Origin: DAOUFU01 sp034429275
Lineage (GTDB): Bacteria > Chloroflexota > Anaerolineae > Aggregatilineales > Aggregatilineaceae
Length of the DNA stretch: 14,360 nt
Assembly (NCBI GenBank): GCA_034429275.1
Contig: DAOUFU010000024.1
Coordinates: forward strand, 1 to 14,360
Direction of reading: 5' to 3'
Shown: piece by piece, positions 1 through 5,487 of the stretch
Layout: every line of letters starts with the position of its first letter
Numbering within the stretch: position 1 is the first letter of the stretch
The notes under the pieces: generated by a model
Database searches by the model: none
What the model saw: the letters and a program-made list of their open reading frames with translations, nothing else
What the model was told of the DNA's origin: nothing
Position numbers and translations under genes: made by a program

Positions 1-18
1 GGATGGAGAAAGCCGGGC

Positions 19-1419
19 ATGGTTCAGATTTTCATCAGTTACAGCCGCACCGATGAAGACTTCGCGCGCCGCCTTGCCGCCGACCTGGACAGCATGGGCG
101 CGCGCATCTGGATCGATGTGGACAGCATCCCGCCGGGAGTCAACTGGAGCACCGCTGTCCAGCAAGGGTTGGATGCCTGTGACGTATTGATCCTGATTAT
201 CTCGCCCGCTTCGATGGCCTCATCCAATGTCGTCGATGAATGGCAATATGCGCGCGATGAACACAAGCCGATCATTCCAATCCTCTGGCAACCTGCCGGG
301 CGCATCCATTTCCAACTGCGACGCATCCAGCATATCGATTTTCACCTCCAGCCCTACGAGCGCGCCCTGGGGCAACTGCGCGCCCGCCTGCTCGATCATG
401 ACGATACGCTGGGGGATTTACCGTCCCTTGCGCCGGATTCAGACAAAACCCTCAACATGCGGCGCATCACGCCTCGCACGGCGCGCCGCCTGGTCAGTCT
501 GCGCACCATCGAGGGCCATCGCGCCAGTGTCACCTGTGCTGCCTTCAGCCCCGACAGCACCCTGATCGCGTCCGGTTCCGAGGATAAAACGGTGCGGCTG
601 TGGTACGCCGGCCAGCGCCGGCGCATCAAGATGATGATCGGGCACGAGAAGCCGGTCAACGCGCTGGCCTTCAGCCCCAGTGGGCTGATGCTGGCCTCGG
701 CTTCCGACGATCGCACCATCCGCTTGTGGCATGTGTCCAAGCGCTATTGTATCGCGGCCCTGCGTGGGCACACTGCCCCGGTAACTGGCGTCGCCTTCGG
801 CCCGGATGATTCCCTGCTGGCTTCGGCCTCCGAAGATGGCTCGATCCGGCTGTGGAACGCGCTCAAACATACACCGGTTGCGGTTCTGGAAAAACAAGAA
901 GATCCGGTTACGGCATTGAGCTTCAGCCCGGATGGCGCACGCCTGGCCGCCGCGAGCGGCCTCAGCCTGCGCGTGTGGGATGTCGGCGGGCGGAGTGTTC
1001 TGGATGCCCATGACCTGCCCGACGAGGCGCGATGTATCGCCTTCAGTCCCGATGGCGCGTTGCTGGCCATCGGGCTGGCCGATCACGGGCTGCTGGCGCT
1101 TTCTGTCCACAACCCGGATGAGAGAACTGGCCCAGCGCTAACTTTGCTGAGCCAGATCGACTACGCCGATTACAACGCGCGCTGCGTGCGAGGAGTCGCC
1201 TTTGCACCCAATGGCGGCCTGCTGGCCATGGCCTCGCTGGATGGAATGCTGCGCCTGTGGAAAACCGATGATCTCCGCCAGGGCAAAAGTCCGCGCGCGC
1301 TCAAGGCGCTGCACGGTCATGAGGGCGGCGTAACGGCGGCAGCCTTCAGCGCCGATGGCACGCTGCTGCTTTCGGCCTCGCATGATGGCACACTGCGGCT
1401 GTGGAATGTGGAGCGCTGA
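19..1419 (+). CDS. TIR domain - WD40 beta-propeller protein
   Basis: 466 residues. Residues 1 to about 125 form a TIR domain: it opens with the typical IFISYSRTDEDFA strand and helix, has the WIDVDSIPPG loop and a SPASMASSNVVDEW helix. E74 in that helix sits where TIR NADases carry their catalytic glutamate. After a linker, residues about 160-466 hold seven WD40 blades. Blades 1-3 and 7 are canonical, with GH near the start and RLW at the end. Blades 4-6 are degenerate; blade 5 has lost its closing Trp. Seven blades make a closed propeller, so the protein looks complete. In bacteria TIR domains either cleave NAD+ (often in phage defence) or act as scaffolds; the propeller is a likely sensing or docking module. 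The ATG is taken because it begins the TIR fold and has GGAG about 10 nt upstream; the frame stays open to the window edge, so a longer form cannot be excluded. It converges on the next gene with a 33-nt gap. Domain call is firm; role is inferred. Confidence 0.9.
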   Translation: MVQIFISYSRTDEDFARRLAADLDSMGARIWIDVDSIPPGVNWSTAVQQGLDACDVLILIISPASMASSNVVDEWQYARDEHKPIIPILWQPAGRIHFQLRRIQHIDFHLQPYERALGQLRARLLDHDDTLGDLPSLAPDSDKTLNMRRITPRTARRLVSLRTIEGHRASVTCAAFSPDSTLIASGSEDKTVRLWYAGQRRRIKMMIGHEKPVNALAFSPSGLMLASASDDRTIRLWHVSKRYCIAALRGHTAPVTGVAFGPDDSLLASASEDGSIRLWNALKHTPVAVLEKQEDPVTALSFSPDGARLAAASGLSLRVWDVGGRSVLDAHDLPDEARCIAFSPDGALLAIGLADHGLLALSVHNPDERTGPALTLLSQIDYADYNARCVRGVAFAPNGGLLAMASLDGMLRLWKTDDLRQGKSPRALKALHGHEGGVTAAAFSADGTLLLSASHDGTLRLWNVER

Positions 1420-1452
1420 ACGGAGCCGCCCACCGGTATTTTTTCCTGCACC

Positions 1453-2286
1453 TCACATCAGCGATGCTTTGCTGCGAGTCTTTTGAAGCTCAAAGCTCAT
1501 CGTGCGCTGCGAGAGTAGATCGAGCGAGATATCGATCACTTCGCGCGCTTCGTCCGGCGTGGTCGTGCCAATGGTGACCATATCCTGCTCGCGGATGGTG
1601 GACCAGACGAAAGCCAACCCTACCACTGGTTGGAGCCGCCCTGCCGCCAGCGGCTTGATCGTCATCACCGGTTTGTGCGCGTTCTGAATGACGCGCATCA
1701 CCCAATCCACCTCGACCTGCATCAGGAACCCCAGCGAGTTATACAACTGGATATAGGTCTCGACATCTGCCCCGGTTTTGTCGGCATAGATCAGCGACTC
1801 AGGCATATGAGTTGAGAGTCCGGGGATCATGCCGCGCTCGCGGATCATTCGGGTATACCGGTCCAGGTTGCGGATTTCGCCGGTCATGCGGTCGGTCAAC
1901 GCATCTGTCACGCACTGGTGCGGCAGGCAGAAGGTCGCACCTAACGCTTTGGTCCGGTCTAGCACATGCTCCGGGTTTTCTTCATCCCGTCCGCCCGGCA
2001 TGATGTTGAAGCTCGGCGTCAGGATGCGGATCATGGCGCAGCCGGCGCGCTGCTCAGCTTCGCGGATTGCTTCCTCCAACAAGGGAGAGAGGGGAGCCAT
2101 CACGGCATCAACGCCGCGCTCCAAAAACACGGTGAGAATATCGGCGATGCGCTGACGGGTCTGATACTCTTTGATAAATTTATCTTTCGCCAGCGAACAA
2201 TGCGAGTAACCCAAAAACCAGTTGGTGCCAACGATCAGGCGGGGAAGGCTGACGCCGCCCACCAGGGTGCGGGGAAAGGGGGTCAT
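1453..2286 (-). CDS. Aldo/keto-reductase-like TIM-barrel protein, function unknown
   Basis: 277 residues, no signal peptide or membrane segment, so probably cytoplasmic. The N-terminus (LPRLIVGTNWFLGYSH) and the C-terminal part (KPVMTIKPLAAGRLQP, then TIGTTTPDEAREVID) resemble the outer strands and cofactor-side loop of aldo/keto reductases. I cannot find the family's Asp-Tyr-Lys-His catalytic tetrad in order, and the length is short for that family (about 300-340). It may be a relative with another activity. A histidine and cysteines (residues near SHCSL, LPHQCVTD) could bind metal, but this is speculation. The start has a GAGGA about 10 nt upstream. It stands alone, convergent with the TIR gene and divergent from the receiver gene, so context gives no hint of pathway. 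I am confident it is a gene and unsure of its function. Confidence 0.82.
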   Translation of the reverse strand: MTPFPRTLVGGVSLPRLIVGTNWFLGYSHCSLAKDKFIKEYQTRQRIADILTVFLERGVDAVMAPLSPLLEEAIREAEQRAGCAMIRILTPSFNIMPGGRDEENPEHVLDRTKALGATFCLPHQCVTDALTDRMTGEIRNLDRYTRMIRERGMIPGLSTHMPESLIYADKTGADVETYIQLYNSLGFLMQVEVDWVMRVIQNAHKPVMTIKPLAAGRLQPVVGLAFVWSTIREQDMVTIGTTTPDEAREVIDISLDLLSQRTMSFELQKTRSKASLM

Positions 2287-2740
2287 GATCGGGCATCCTC
2301 ATCATAAACATTTCATGCACAGCGGCAAACGATAGTGTCCTGAATTGTGGCACGACATCTCTCAGGAATCAAATGCATGGTTCCCCTGGCGGGTTACGCA
2401 ATGCGTCCTTTGCTCGTCCTGTGTGGTAAGAAGCGCGACAAAACCGCGGTGTAACTTGTGACGTTATGTCTCGCTAGTCGGGGAAATCGGTAGGATGGGT
2501 TTCCCGCTCTGGGTGCAGGTCCGCAGAGCGGATGCGGCGCATGAACTCTATGAGGCGAGGCCAAAACATACTGAAGACCTACCCGGTTTTTATGTTAATA
2601 CAACACCTTATACATTGCAGGAAGGGTGTTTTAATCGTAAAATGACGAGGGATTATCCTGTTCTCTAGAGGTGTAGAAACAATCGTATGAGCAGCGTGGG
2701 GCATCCGTGGTGTGGCAAATATCACACCTATGCCCGATTA
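2287..2740. other. Gene-free stretch upstream of receiver gene
   Basis: No convincing coding region on either strand. It is more AT-rich than its flanks in places (around 2580-2690). The clearest structure is an inverted repeat: 8-nt arms CCGCTCTG (2504-2511) and CAGAGCGG (2524-2531) with a 12-nt loop and no T-run, so it is not a standard terminator. A second, weaker one has TCCTGA/TCAGGA arms near 2338-2373. I see no tRNA, known riboswitch or mobile-element end. Confidence 0.5.
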
Positions 2741-2749
2741 TGCTATAGT
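2741..2749 (+). promoter_or_regulatory. Extended -10 promoter for receiver gene
   Basis: TGC followed by TATAGT (2744-2749) is a good extended -10 element. No good -35 lies 16-18 nt upstream (ATCACA at best), as is tolerated with a TG extension. Transcription would start near 2756, just before the folded leader. Confidence 0.5.
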
Positions 2750-2756
2750 TTTGGTG

Positions 2757-2872
2757 AAGCATGAAGCTGGTCTAGATAATGGCCTGAGGCCATCGACAGG
2801 TTTCCAGCTTGCGATTTGGGCCAAGTCCGACTCGGGGAACCGAATGAGCATACGGGTAGCGGGTGAGAAGAG
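2757..2872 (+). promoter_or_regulatory. Structured 5' leader RNA of receiver gene
   Basis: About 116 nt between the predicted transcription start and the start codon. An outer stem pairs AAGCTGG (2764-2770) with CCAGCTT (2804-2810). Nested inside it is a perfect hairpin, ATGGCC (2779-2784) with GGCCAT (2788-2793), closed by a TGA loop. A weaker hairpin, CGG (2833-2835) with CCG (2840-2842) and a GGAA loop, follows before the ribosome-binding region. I do not recognise a known riboswitch class. It could be a cis-regulatory RNA or simply a stabilising leader. Confidence 0.45.
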
Positions 2873-3814
2873 ATGATAAGTATGTCGGGCAGCACTGCAC
2901 CTCAAGTGGATCACATCCTGGTCGTTGCCAAAGATTCAGAGTCGCGCGATCTGCTGATTTCCACCCTGATGATGGCTGGGGGCTACAGAATTACCCAGGC
3001 GAGCAGCTTCGAAGAAGGATTGAATATGCTGCTTGCACATCAGTTCTCCCTGGCCCTGGTCGATGTCCAGCTCCCAGACTTAAGCGGAATCGACCTGCTC
3101 ACCGTCGTGAACTCGCTGCGAAACCAGGTGCCGGTGATCCTGGTCGATGACCAGGTGTCGGCAAAGTCCGCCATCGCCGCTTTCCGCCTCGGTGCAATCG
3201 ACTATGTCGCCAAACCGATCAATCTCGACTTTGTGCTGATGCGTATCGACCGCGAGCTGCGGCTGGCGCGCAAAGCACCGCTGGCCGTCTTGCACAAGTC
3301 CGATCCCATCGCCGATTCCCCAGCCGCCGAAATCAATCAGAGCACGTCTCAGCCACCATCGACCGCCCTGATCATCCGGCGCGACCAGTTCGAGGCCATC
3401 AACAGCATTCTGACCGATCTGTTCGTCCAGTTGAAGGCACAGTTCGTCGGGCTGGTCGATTCCCGCCAGAACCTGATCGGCGCAGCCGGACGGCTGGAAA
3501 ACGCCGACCTGATCCTGCTCACCAAAGCGATCAGCCTGGATACTTCCGCCTCCAAGCCCTTGTTGGACCTGGTGGGCGAGACGAACTTCCATACCACCCA
3601 CTTCGCCGGGGAAAAGAACGGAGTCTACATCATCGAGTTCGGCCAGCAGCGGAACGTGTCGATGATCGTGATCTGCACGGTAGATGTCAAGCTGGGCATG
3701 GTGTGGCACTATACCAAGCGGGCCGCTTTGAGCGTCATGGATATCCTGAACAATCGCAGCGGTGACGCGGAGCCTTCTGCCGCTGTTAACACGAACGGGA
3801 ATGCCTCGGCTTAG
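2873..3814 (+). CDS. Degenerate response-regulator receiver fused to Roadblock/LC7-type domain
   Basis: 313 residues. Residues about 13-130 are a CheY-like receiver: the phospho-acceptor is D64 (ALVDVQLPDLSG) and the conserved lysine is K114 (YVAKP). The acidic pair that normally binds Mg2+ after strand 1 is replaced by Ala19-Lys20 (D21 follows), and the usual Thr/Ser after strand 4 is Asp92. Phosphorylation may therefore be impaired or unconventional. A Ser/Pro-rich linker (about 140-165) leads to residues about 170-290, which have the alternating helix-strand pattern of Roadblock/LC7 domains (as in MglB), with strands FVGLVDSRQNLIGAAG, GVYIIEF and VSMIVICTVD. Such domains dimerise and often act on small Ras-like GTPases. 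No DNA-binding or catalytic output domain is present. ATG 2873 is used; ATG 2882, nine nt on, has a better-spaced GAAGAG and is equally possible. It is transcribed alone after a structured leader. The receiver call is firm, the Roadblock call good, the partner unknown. Confidence 0.88.
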   Translation: MISMSGSTAPQVDHILVVAKDSESRDLLISTLMMAGGYRITQASSFEEGLNMLLAHQFSLALVDVQLPDLSGIDLLTVVNSLRNQVPVILVDDQVSAKSAIAAFRLGAIDYVAKPINLDFVLMRIDRELRLARKAPLAVLHKSDPIADSPAAEINQSTSQPPSTALIIRRDQFEAINSILTDLFVQLKAQFVGLVDSRQNLIGAAGRLENADLILLTKAISLDTSASKPLLDLVGETNFHTTHFAGEKNGVYIIEFGQQRNVSMIVICTVDVKLGMVWHYTKRAALSVMDILNNRSGDAEPSAAVNTNGNASA

Positions 3815-3854
3815 TACGGCTGTTTAGTGCGGCTGTGGCCCGACTTCACCGGCC

Positions 3855-4529
3855 TCACCGCACCCCTTTTCCGCCGGAGATGTTTTCGATGGCTCGCCGC
3901 GAGCTGTCCCCTGCATCTCCCATATCTTCCTCGGCGAACCGGTAGTCGTTGAGTCGCACATATTCGGCCAGGTCAGCTTGCAATTGAGACCAGATCGCCT
4001 GCTGTGCCGTCAACAGAATCGCTTTGGGGGCCATCAGGCCAGGCAGCAGCATCACCTGCCGGACATGGGGAAGGCATAGTCCCGCAGATTGCCCAAAGGC
4101 GCGGGCGTAATCCTCTTGAACCAGGTGTTCGAGCAGGTTGCGCAGCAGCGCTTCCTCGACTCGGGTACGGTGGATACAGGCCGGGCATTCTGCCCGCGCT
4201 TCGAGCGCCCTGGCCGCCTGCGCTAGCTGACGCCGCCCGCTGTCTGGCTTCACCGGCCCCATATCATCCAGCAAATGGCGCAGCATCCCCGAATACAAGA
4301 TTGCAACGCCCAGCGCACTTGCCGAAAAGCGCTCGCGGATATGCCAGCCGTGCGTGGGACAAAAACCACGCGCCGCACGAATAGCTTCATGCGTGGGCAC
4401 CTCGTTCACATATTCATACAGCAGGCTGCTCAGGTAGTGATGCACGCTGTCATCCACCAGGCGGCATACGGGGCAGCCCGGCTGAGCAAACGCAGCCAGT
4501 AGATTGTGGGCATGGGCAGACAGTTTCAT
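3855..4529 (-). CDS. DUF6062-like cysteine-motif protein
   Basis: 224 residues from ATG at 4529. The frame is open to 4601, but 4529 is preferred: AGGAAC lies 6-7 nt upstream and a TATAAT at 4563-4568 would start transcription near 4556, excluding the longer form. The protein has two equivalent halves. Half one: C19-P-V-C22 then C57-P-T-H60. Half two: C115-P-A-C118 then C152-L-P-H155. The spacing between the two motifs is 34 residues in one half and 33 in the other. Each half looks like a CxxC/CxxH metal-binding site on a helical scaffold. The pattern fits the family I know as DUF6062, found in Chloroflexota and Firmicutes and without known function. The acidic, Ser-rich C-terminus (about 199-224) is probably disordered. 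No signal or membrane segment. It is divergent from the tRNA operon, sharing a 110-nt intergenic region with it. A structural zinc protein or a redox protein are both possible. Confidence 0.83.
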   Translation of the reverse strand: MKLSAHAHNLLAAFAQPGCPVCRLVDDSVHHYLSSLLYEYVNEVPTHEAIRAARGFCPTHGWHIRERFSASALGVAILYSGMLRHLLDDMGPVKPDSGRRQLAQAARALEARAECPACIHRTRVEEALLRNLLEHLVQEDYARAFGQSAGLCLPHVRQVMLLPGLMAPKAILLTAQQAIWSQLQADLAEYVRLNDYRFAEEDMGDAGDSSRRAIENISGGKGVR

Positions 4530-4562
4530 CGCGGGTTCCTGTTCGCTGGGCAAGACAGGCGC

Positions 4563-4568
4563 ATTATA
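4563..4568 (-). promoter_or_regulatory. -10 element of the DUF6062-like gene
   Basis: On the minus strand this reads TATAAT. The position 17 nt upstream reads CCGGTT, a weak -35. The predicted start near 4556 gives a leader of about 27 nt before ATG 4529. Confidence 0.5.
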
Positions 4569-4594
4569 CCGCAGACTCGCCAGCAAACCGGCAG

Positions 4595-4623
4595 TTGTCA
4601 AGTGCGGGTTGTTCGGGTAAGAT
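4595..4623 (+). promoter_or_regulatory. Promoter of the tRNA-Gly / tRNA-Ile2 unit
   Basis: TTGTCA (4595-4600), a 17-nt spacer, then TAAGAT (4618-4623). The predicted start near 4630 is about 8 nt before the mature 5' end of tRNA-Gly. It lies back to back with the promoter of the DUF6062-like gene. Confidence 0.65.
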
Positions 4624-4637
4624 TACATATAACCACT

Positions 4638-4708
4638 GCGGGCATGGTGTAGCGGTAACACAACAGCCTTCCAAGCTGTTGTCACGGGTTCGAGTCCCGT
4701 TGCCCGCT
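4638..4708 (+). tRNA. tRNA-Gly (anticodon TCC)
   Basis: 71 nt with a full cloverleaf. The acceptor stem pairs GCGGGCA (4638-4644) with TGCCCGC (4701-4707); the discriminator is T4708. The anticodon stem is CAACAGC/GCTGTTG around loop CTTCCAA, giving anticodon TCC. The T arm has CGGGTTCGAGTCCCG. CCA is not encoded. It reads GGA (and by wobble GGG) glycine codons. Confidence 0.95.
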
Positions 4709-4712
4709 CTCG

Positions 4713-4736
4713 ACGTCTGGCCCTGCCGGACGTTTT
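4713..4736 (+). terminator. Hairpin between the two tRNAs, weak terminator or processing site
   Basis: Stem ACGTCTGGC (4713-4721) with GCCGGACGT (4725-4733): 9 pairs including one T-G, loop CCT, followed by only four Ts (4733-4736). With such a short T-run it is more likely a partial terminator or RNase landing site than a full stop. No promoter is visible between it and the next tRNA, so read-through is expected. Confidence 0.45.
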
Positions 4737-4742
4737 GCTTCA

Positions 4743-5093
4743 GGGCCTATAGCTCAGCGGTTAGAGCAGCCGGCTCGATCAAGTGTGCCTACGTCGTCCC
4801 CAATGTGCGATAGGGTACCCTTGCGCGGGCTGCCCGGCGAGCAATTGCCGGGTGATTCCTGCCAAAGTCGGGGAAGCCTACGTCTCGTACATAGCACGGG
4901 ATAGGGTAATCCCGAACCAAGCCCCCAGGCGTCAACGTTTGGGGGAAGGTGTAGAGACTGTACGACAGGCCCCCATCAGGGAATTCCGTGATGGGGTGAA
5001 GAGACAGTCCAGCCCACGAACTCGAAAGGGGCCGCGAAAGCGGTGGTGGGATGCATAACCGGTCGGTCGCAGGTTCGAATCCTGCTAGGCCCA
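4743..5093 (+). tRNA. tRNA with anticodon CAT (probably tRNA-Ile2), interrupted by a group I intron
   Basis: Exon 1 is 4743-4775 and exon 2 is 5054-5093. Joined, they give a 73-nt cloverleaf: acceptor GGGCCTA/TAGGCCC, D-arm GCTC/GAGC with an 8-nt loop, anticodon stem GCCGG/CCGGT, loop CTCATAA, T-arm GCAGG/CCTGC with TTCGAAT, discriminator A5093. CCA does not follow directly (CACCA does). It is not initiator tRNA, because position 1-72 is a G-C pair and the anticodon stem lacks three consecutive G-C pairs at the loop. The acceptor and D-arm resemble tRNA-Ile, so I favour tRNA-Ile2, whose C34 would be changed to lysidine by TilS to read AUA. Elongator tRNA-Met is the alternative. Because the intron sits beside the anticodon, the tRNA cannot work until it is spliced. 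Confidence 0.88.
4776..5053 (+). ncRNA. Group I intron (IC3-like) in the CAT tRNA
   Basis: 278 nt with no endonuclease frame. The core elements can be read off: P2 CCCGGC/GCCGGG (4833-4838/4847-4852); P3 CCTG/CAGG (4858-4861/4966-4969); P4 TCGGG/CCCGA (4868-4872/4911-4915); P5 CCTA/TAGG (4877-4880/4902-4905) capped by CTCGT/ACGGG; P6 CCCCCA/TGGGGG (4922-4927/4940-4945); P7 GACTGT/ACAGTC (4956-4961/5004-5009), which holds the guanosine site; P8 CCCCATCA/TGATGGGG (4971-4978/4989-4996); P9 CCGC-GAAA-GCGG (5032-5043). The segment GGTGTAGAGACT and the element near 4997-5010 match what I recall of the Azoarcus tRNA-Ile intron. The upstream exon ends in U and the intron ends in G5053, as group I introns require. 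The boundaries come from restoring the tRNA; the 5' splice pairing itself is odd (see findings). Confidence 0.9.
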
Positions 5094-5111
5094 CACCATT
5101 TGAGGTGAAAT

Positions 5112-5145
5112 GAACCAGCGATGTTAGCGCTGGTTCTTTCTTTTT
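5112..5145 (+). terminator. Rho-independent terminator of the tRNA unit
   Basis: Perfect 9-pair stem GAACCAGCG (5112-5120) with CGCTGGTTC (5128-5136), a 7-nt loop, then TTTCTTTTT (5137-5145). It lies 18 nt after the end of the split tRNA. Confidence 0.9.
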
Positions 5146-5216
5146 GGGGCAGAAAAACGGCCCTCACTGCCTGGTTGCGCTTCAAGCGAGTTTGCTACAA
5201 TCTTTTTACAACTTGC

Positions 5217-5245
5217 TTGACACAAATCCCAATTTATGATGTAAT
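5217..5245 (+). promoter_or_regulatory. Promoter of the arabino-oligosaccharide transport operon
   Basis: A perfect TTGACA (5217-5222), a 17-nt spacer and TGTAAT (5240-5245, one mismatch to consensus). Transcription would start near 5252, directly at the operator candidate, leaving a leader of about 235 nt before the first gene. It is a strong sigma-70 type promoter, which fits control by a repressor. Confidence 0.8.
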
Positions 5246-5253
5246 ACGGATAC

Positions 5254-5269
5254 GTGTATACGAATGCGT
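5254..5269 (+). promoter_or_regulatory. Candidate LacI-family operator at the transport promoter
   Basis: GTGTATACGAATGCGT sits at the predicted transcription start. It matches 13 of 16 bases of the element at the divergent GH43 promoter, read in the direction of transcription (ATGTATACGTATGCAT). Both have a central CG, as LacI-family operators usually do. The dyad here is imperfect; the evidence is the match and the position. Confidence 0.6.
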
Positions 5270-5320
5270 TTTTTGTGACTCAGCCATCACTTAGTTTTTA
5301 TGTCGTGCATCGAAACTGGA

Positions 5321-5383
5321 AGGAGGTGACATCCTCGGAAACCGTCTGGCAGAAAGGCCGCGGTAGGCAGTTTCTGGTGCCAG
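5321..5383 (+). promoter_or_regulatory. Structured segment in the transport operon leader
   Basis: Two elements lie in the 235-nt leader. First, AAGGAGGTGA (5320-5329), a near full-length complement of the 16S rRNA 3' end, is followed by no start codon and is partly enclosed by AGGA/TCCT (5321-5324/5332-5335). Second, a long hairpin pairs CTGGCAGAAA (5346-5355) with TTTCT and GCCAG (5371-5383) around a small bulge. No known riboswitch is recognised. The rest of 5146-5487, outside this, the promoter and the operator, shows no gene. Confidence 0.4.
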
Positions 5384-5487
5384 TCTTAACTCCGGCCCCC
5401 TGTGGCGGGTTCCCCCCAACAATCTATCTGGTTTACTTTACCCCTCAACCCCCTGGTTCAAGTTATTGCATGCAATAGGAGAATATA

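Noticed and set aside
439..1110. 223-residue minus-strand frame in the WD40 region
   Set aside because: Shadow of the repeated propeller codons; the plus frame shows clear WD40 blades.
4530..4601. Longer form of the DUF6062-like protein starting at 4601
   Set aside because: The 24 extra codons span the TATAAT element and lack an SD; the ATG at 4529 has AGGAAC and begins at the conserved part.
4776..4779. Splicing after U4779, leaving CGAT in the tRNA
   Set aside because: It restores a U-G pair at the splice site, but yields an 11-nt anticodon loop; kept only as an alternative in the findings.
4789..5094. 101-residue minus-strand frame beginning MGLAGFEPATDRL across the intron and tRNA 3' half
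   Set aside because: It is the antisense of a tRNA T-arm and intron. GFEPATDR-type peptides are a well-known artefact of translating the strand opposite a tRNA.
5464..5477. Perfect 14-bp palindrome TATTGCATGCAATA next to the SD of the binding-protein gene
   Set aside because: About one such palindrome is expected by chance in a window of this size, and it does not resemble the two operator candidates.
5254..5478. 74-residue plus-strand frame in the transport operon leader starting at GTG
   Set aside because: The start codon lies within the operator at the predicted transcription start, has no SD, and the peptide has no recognisable features.
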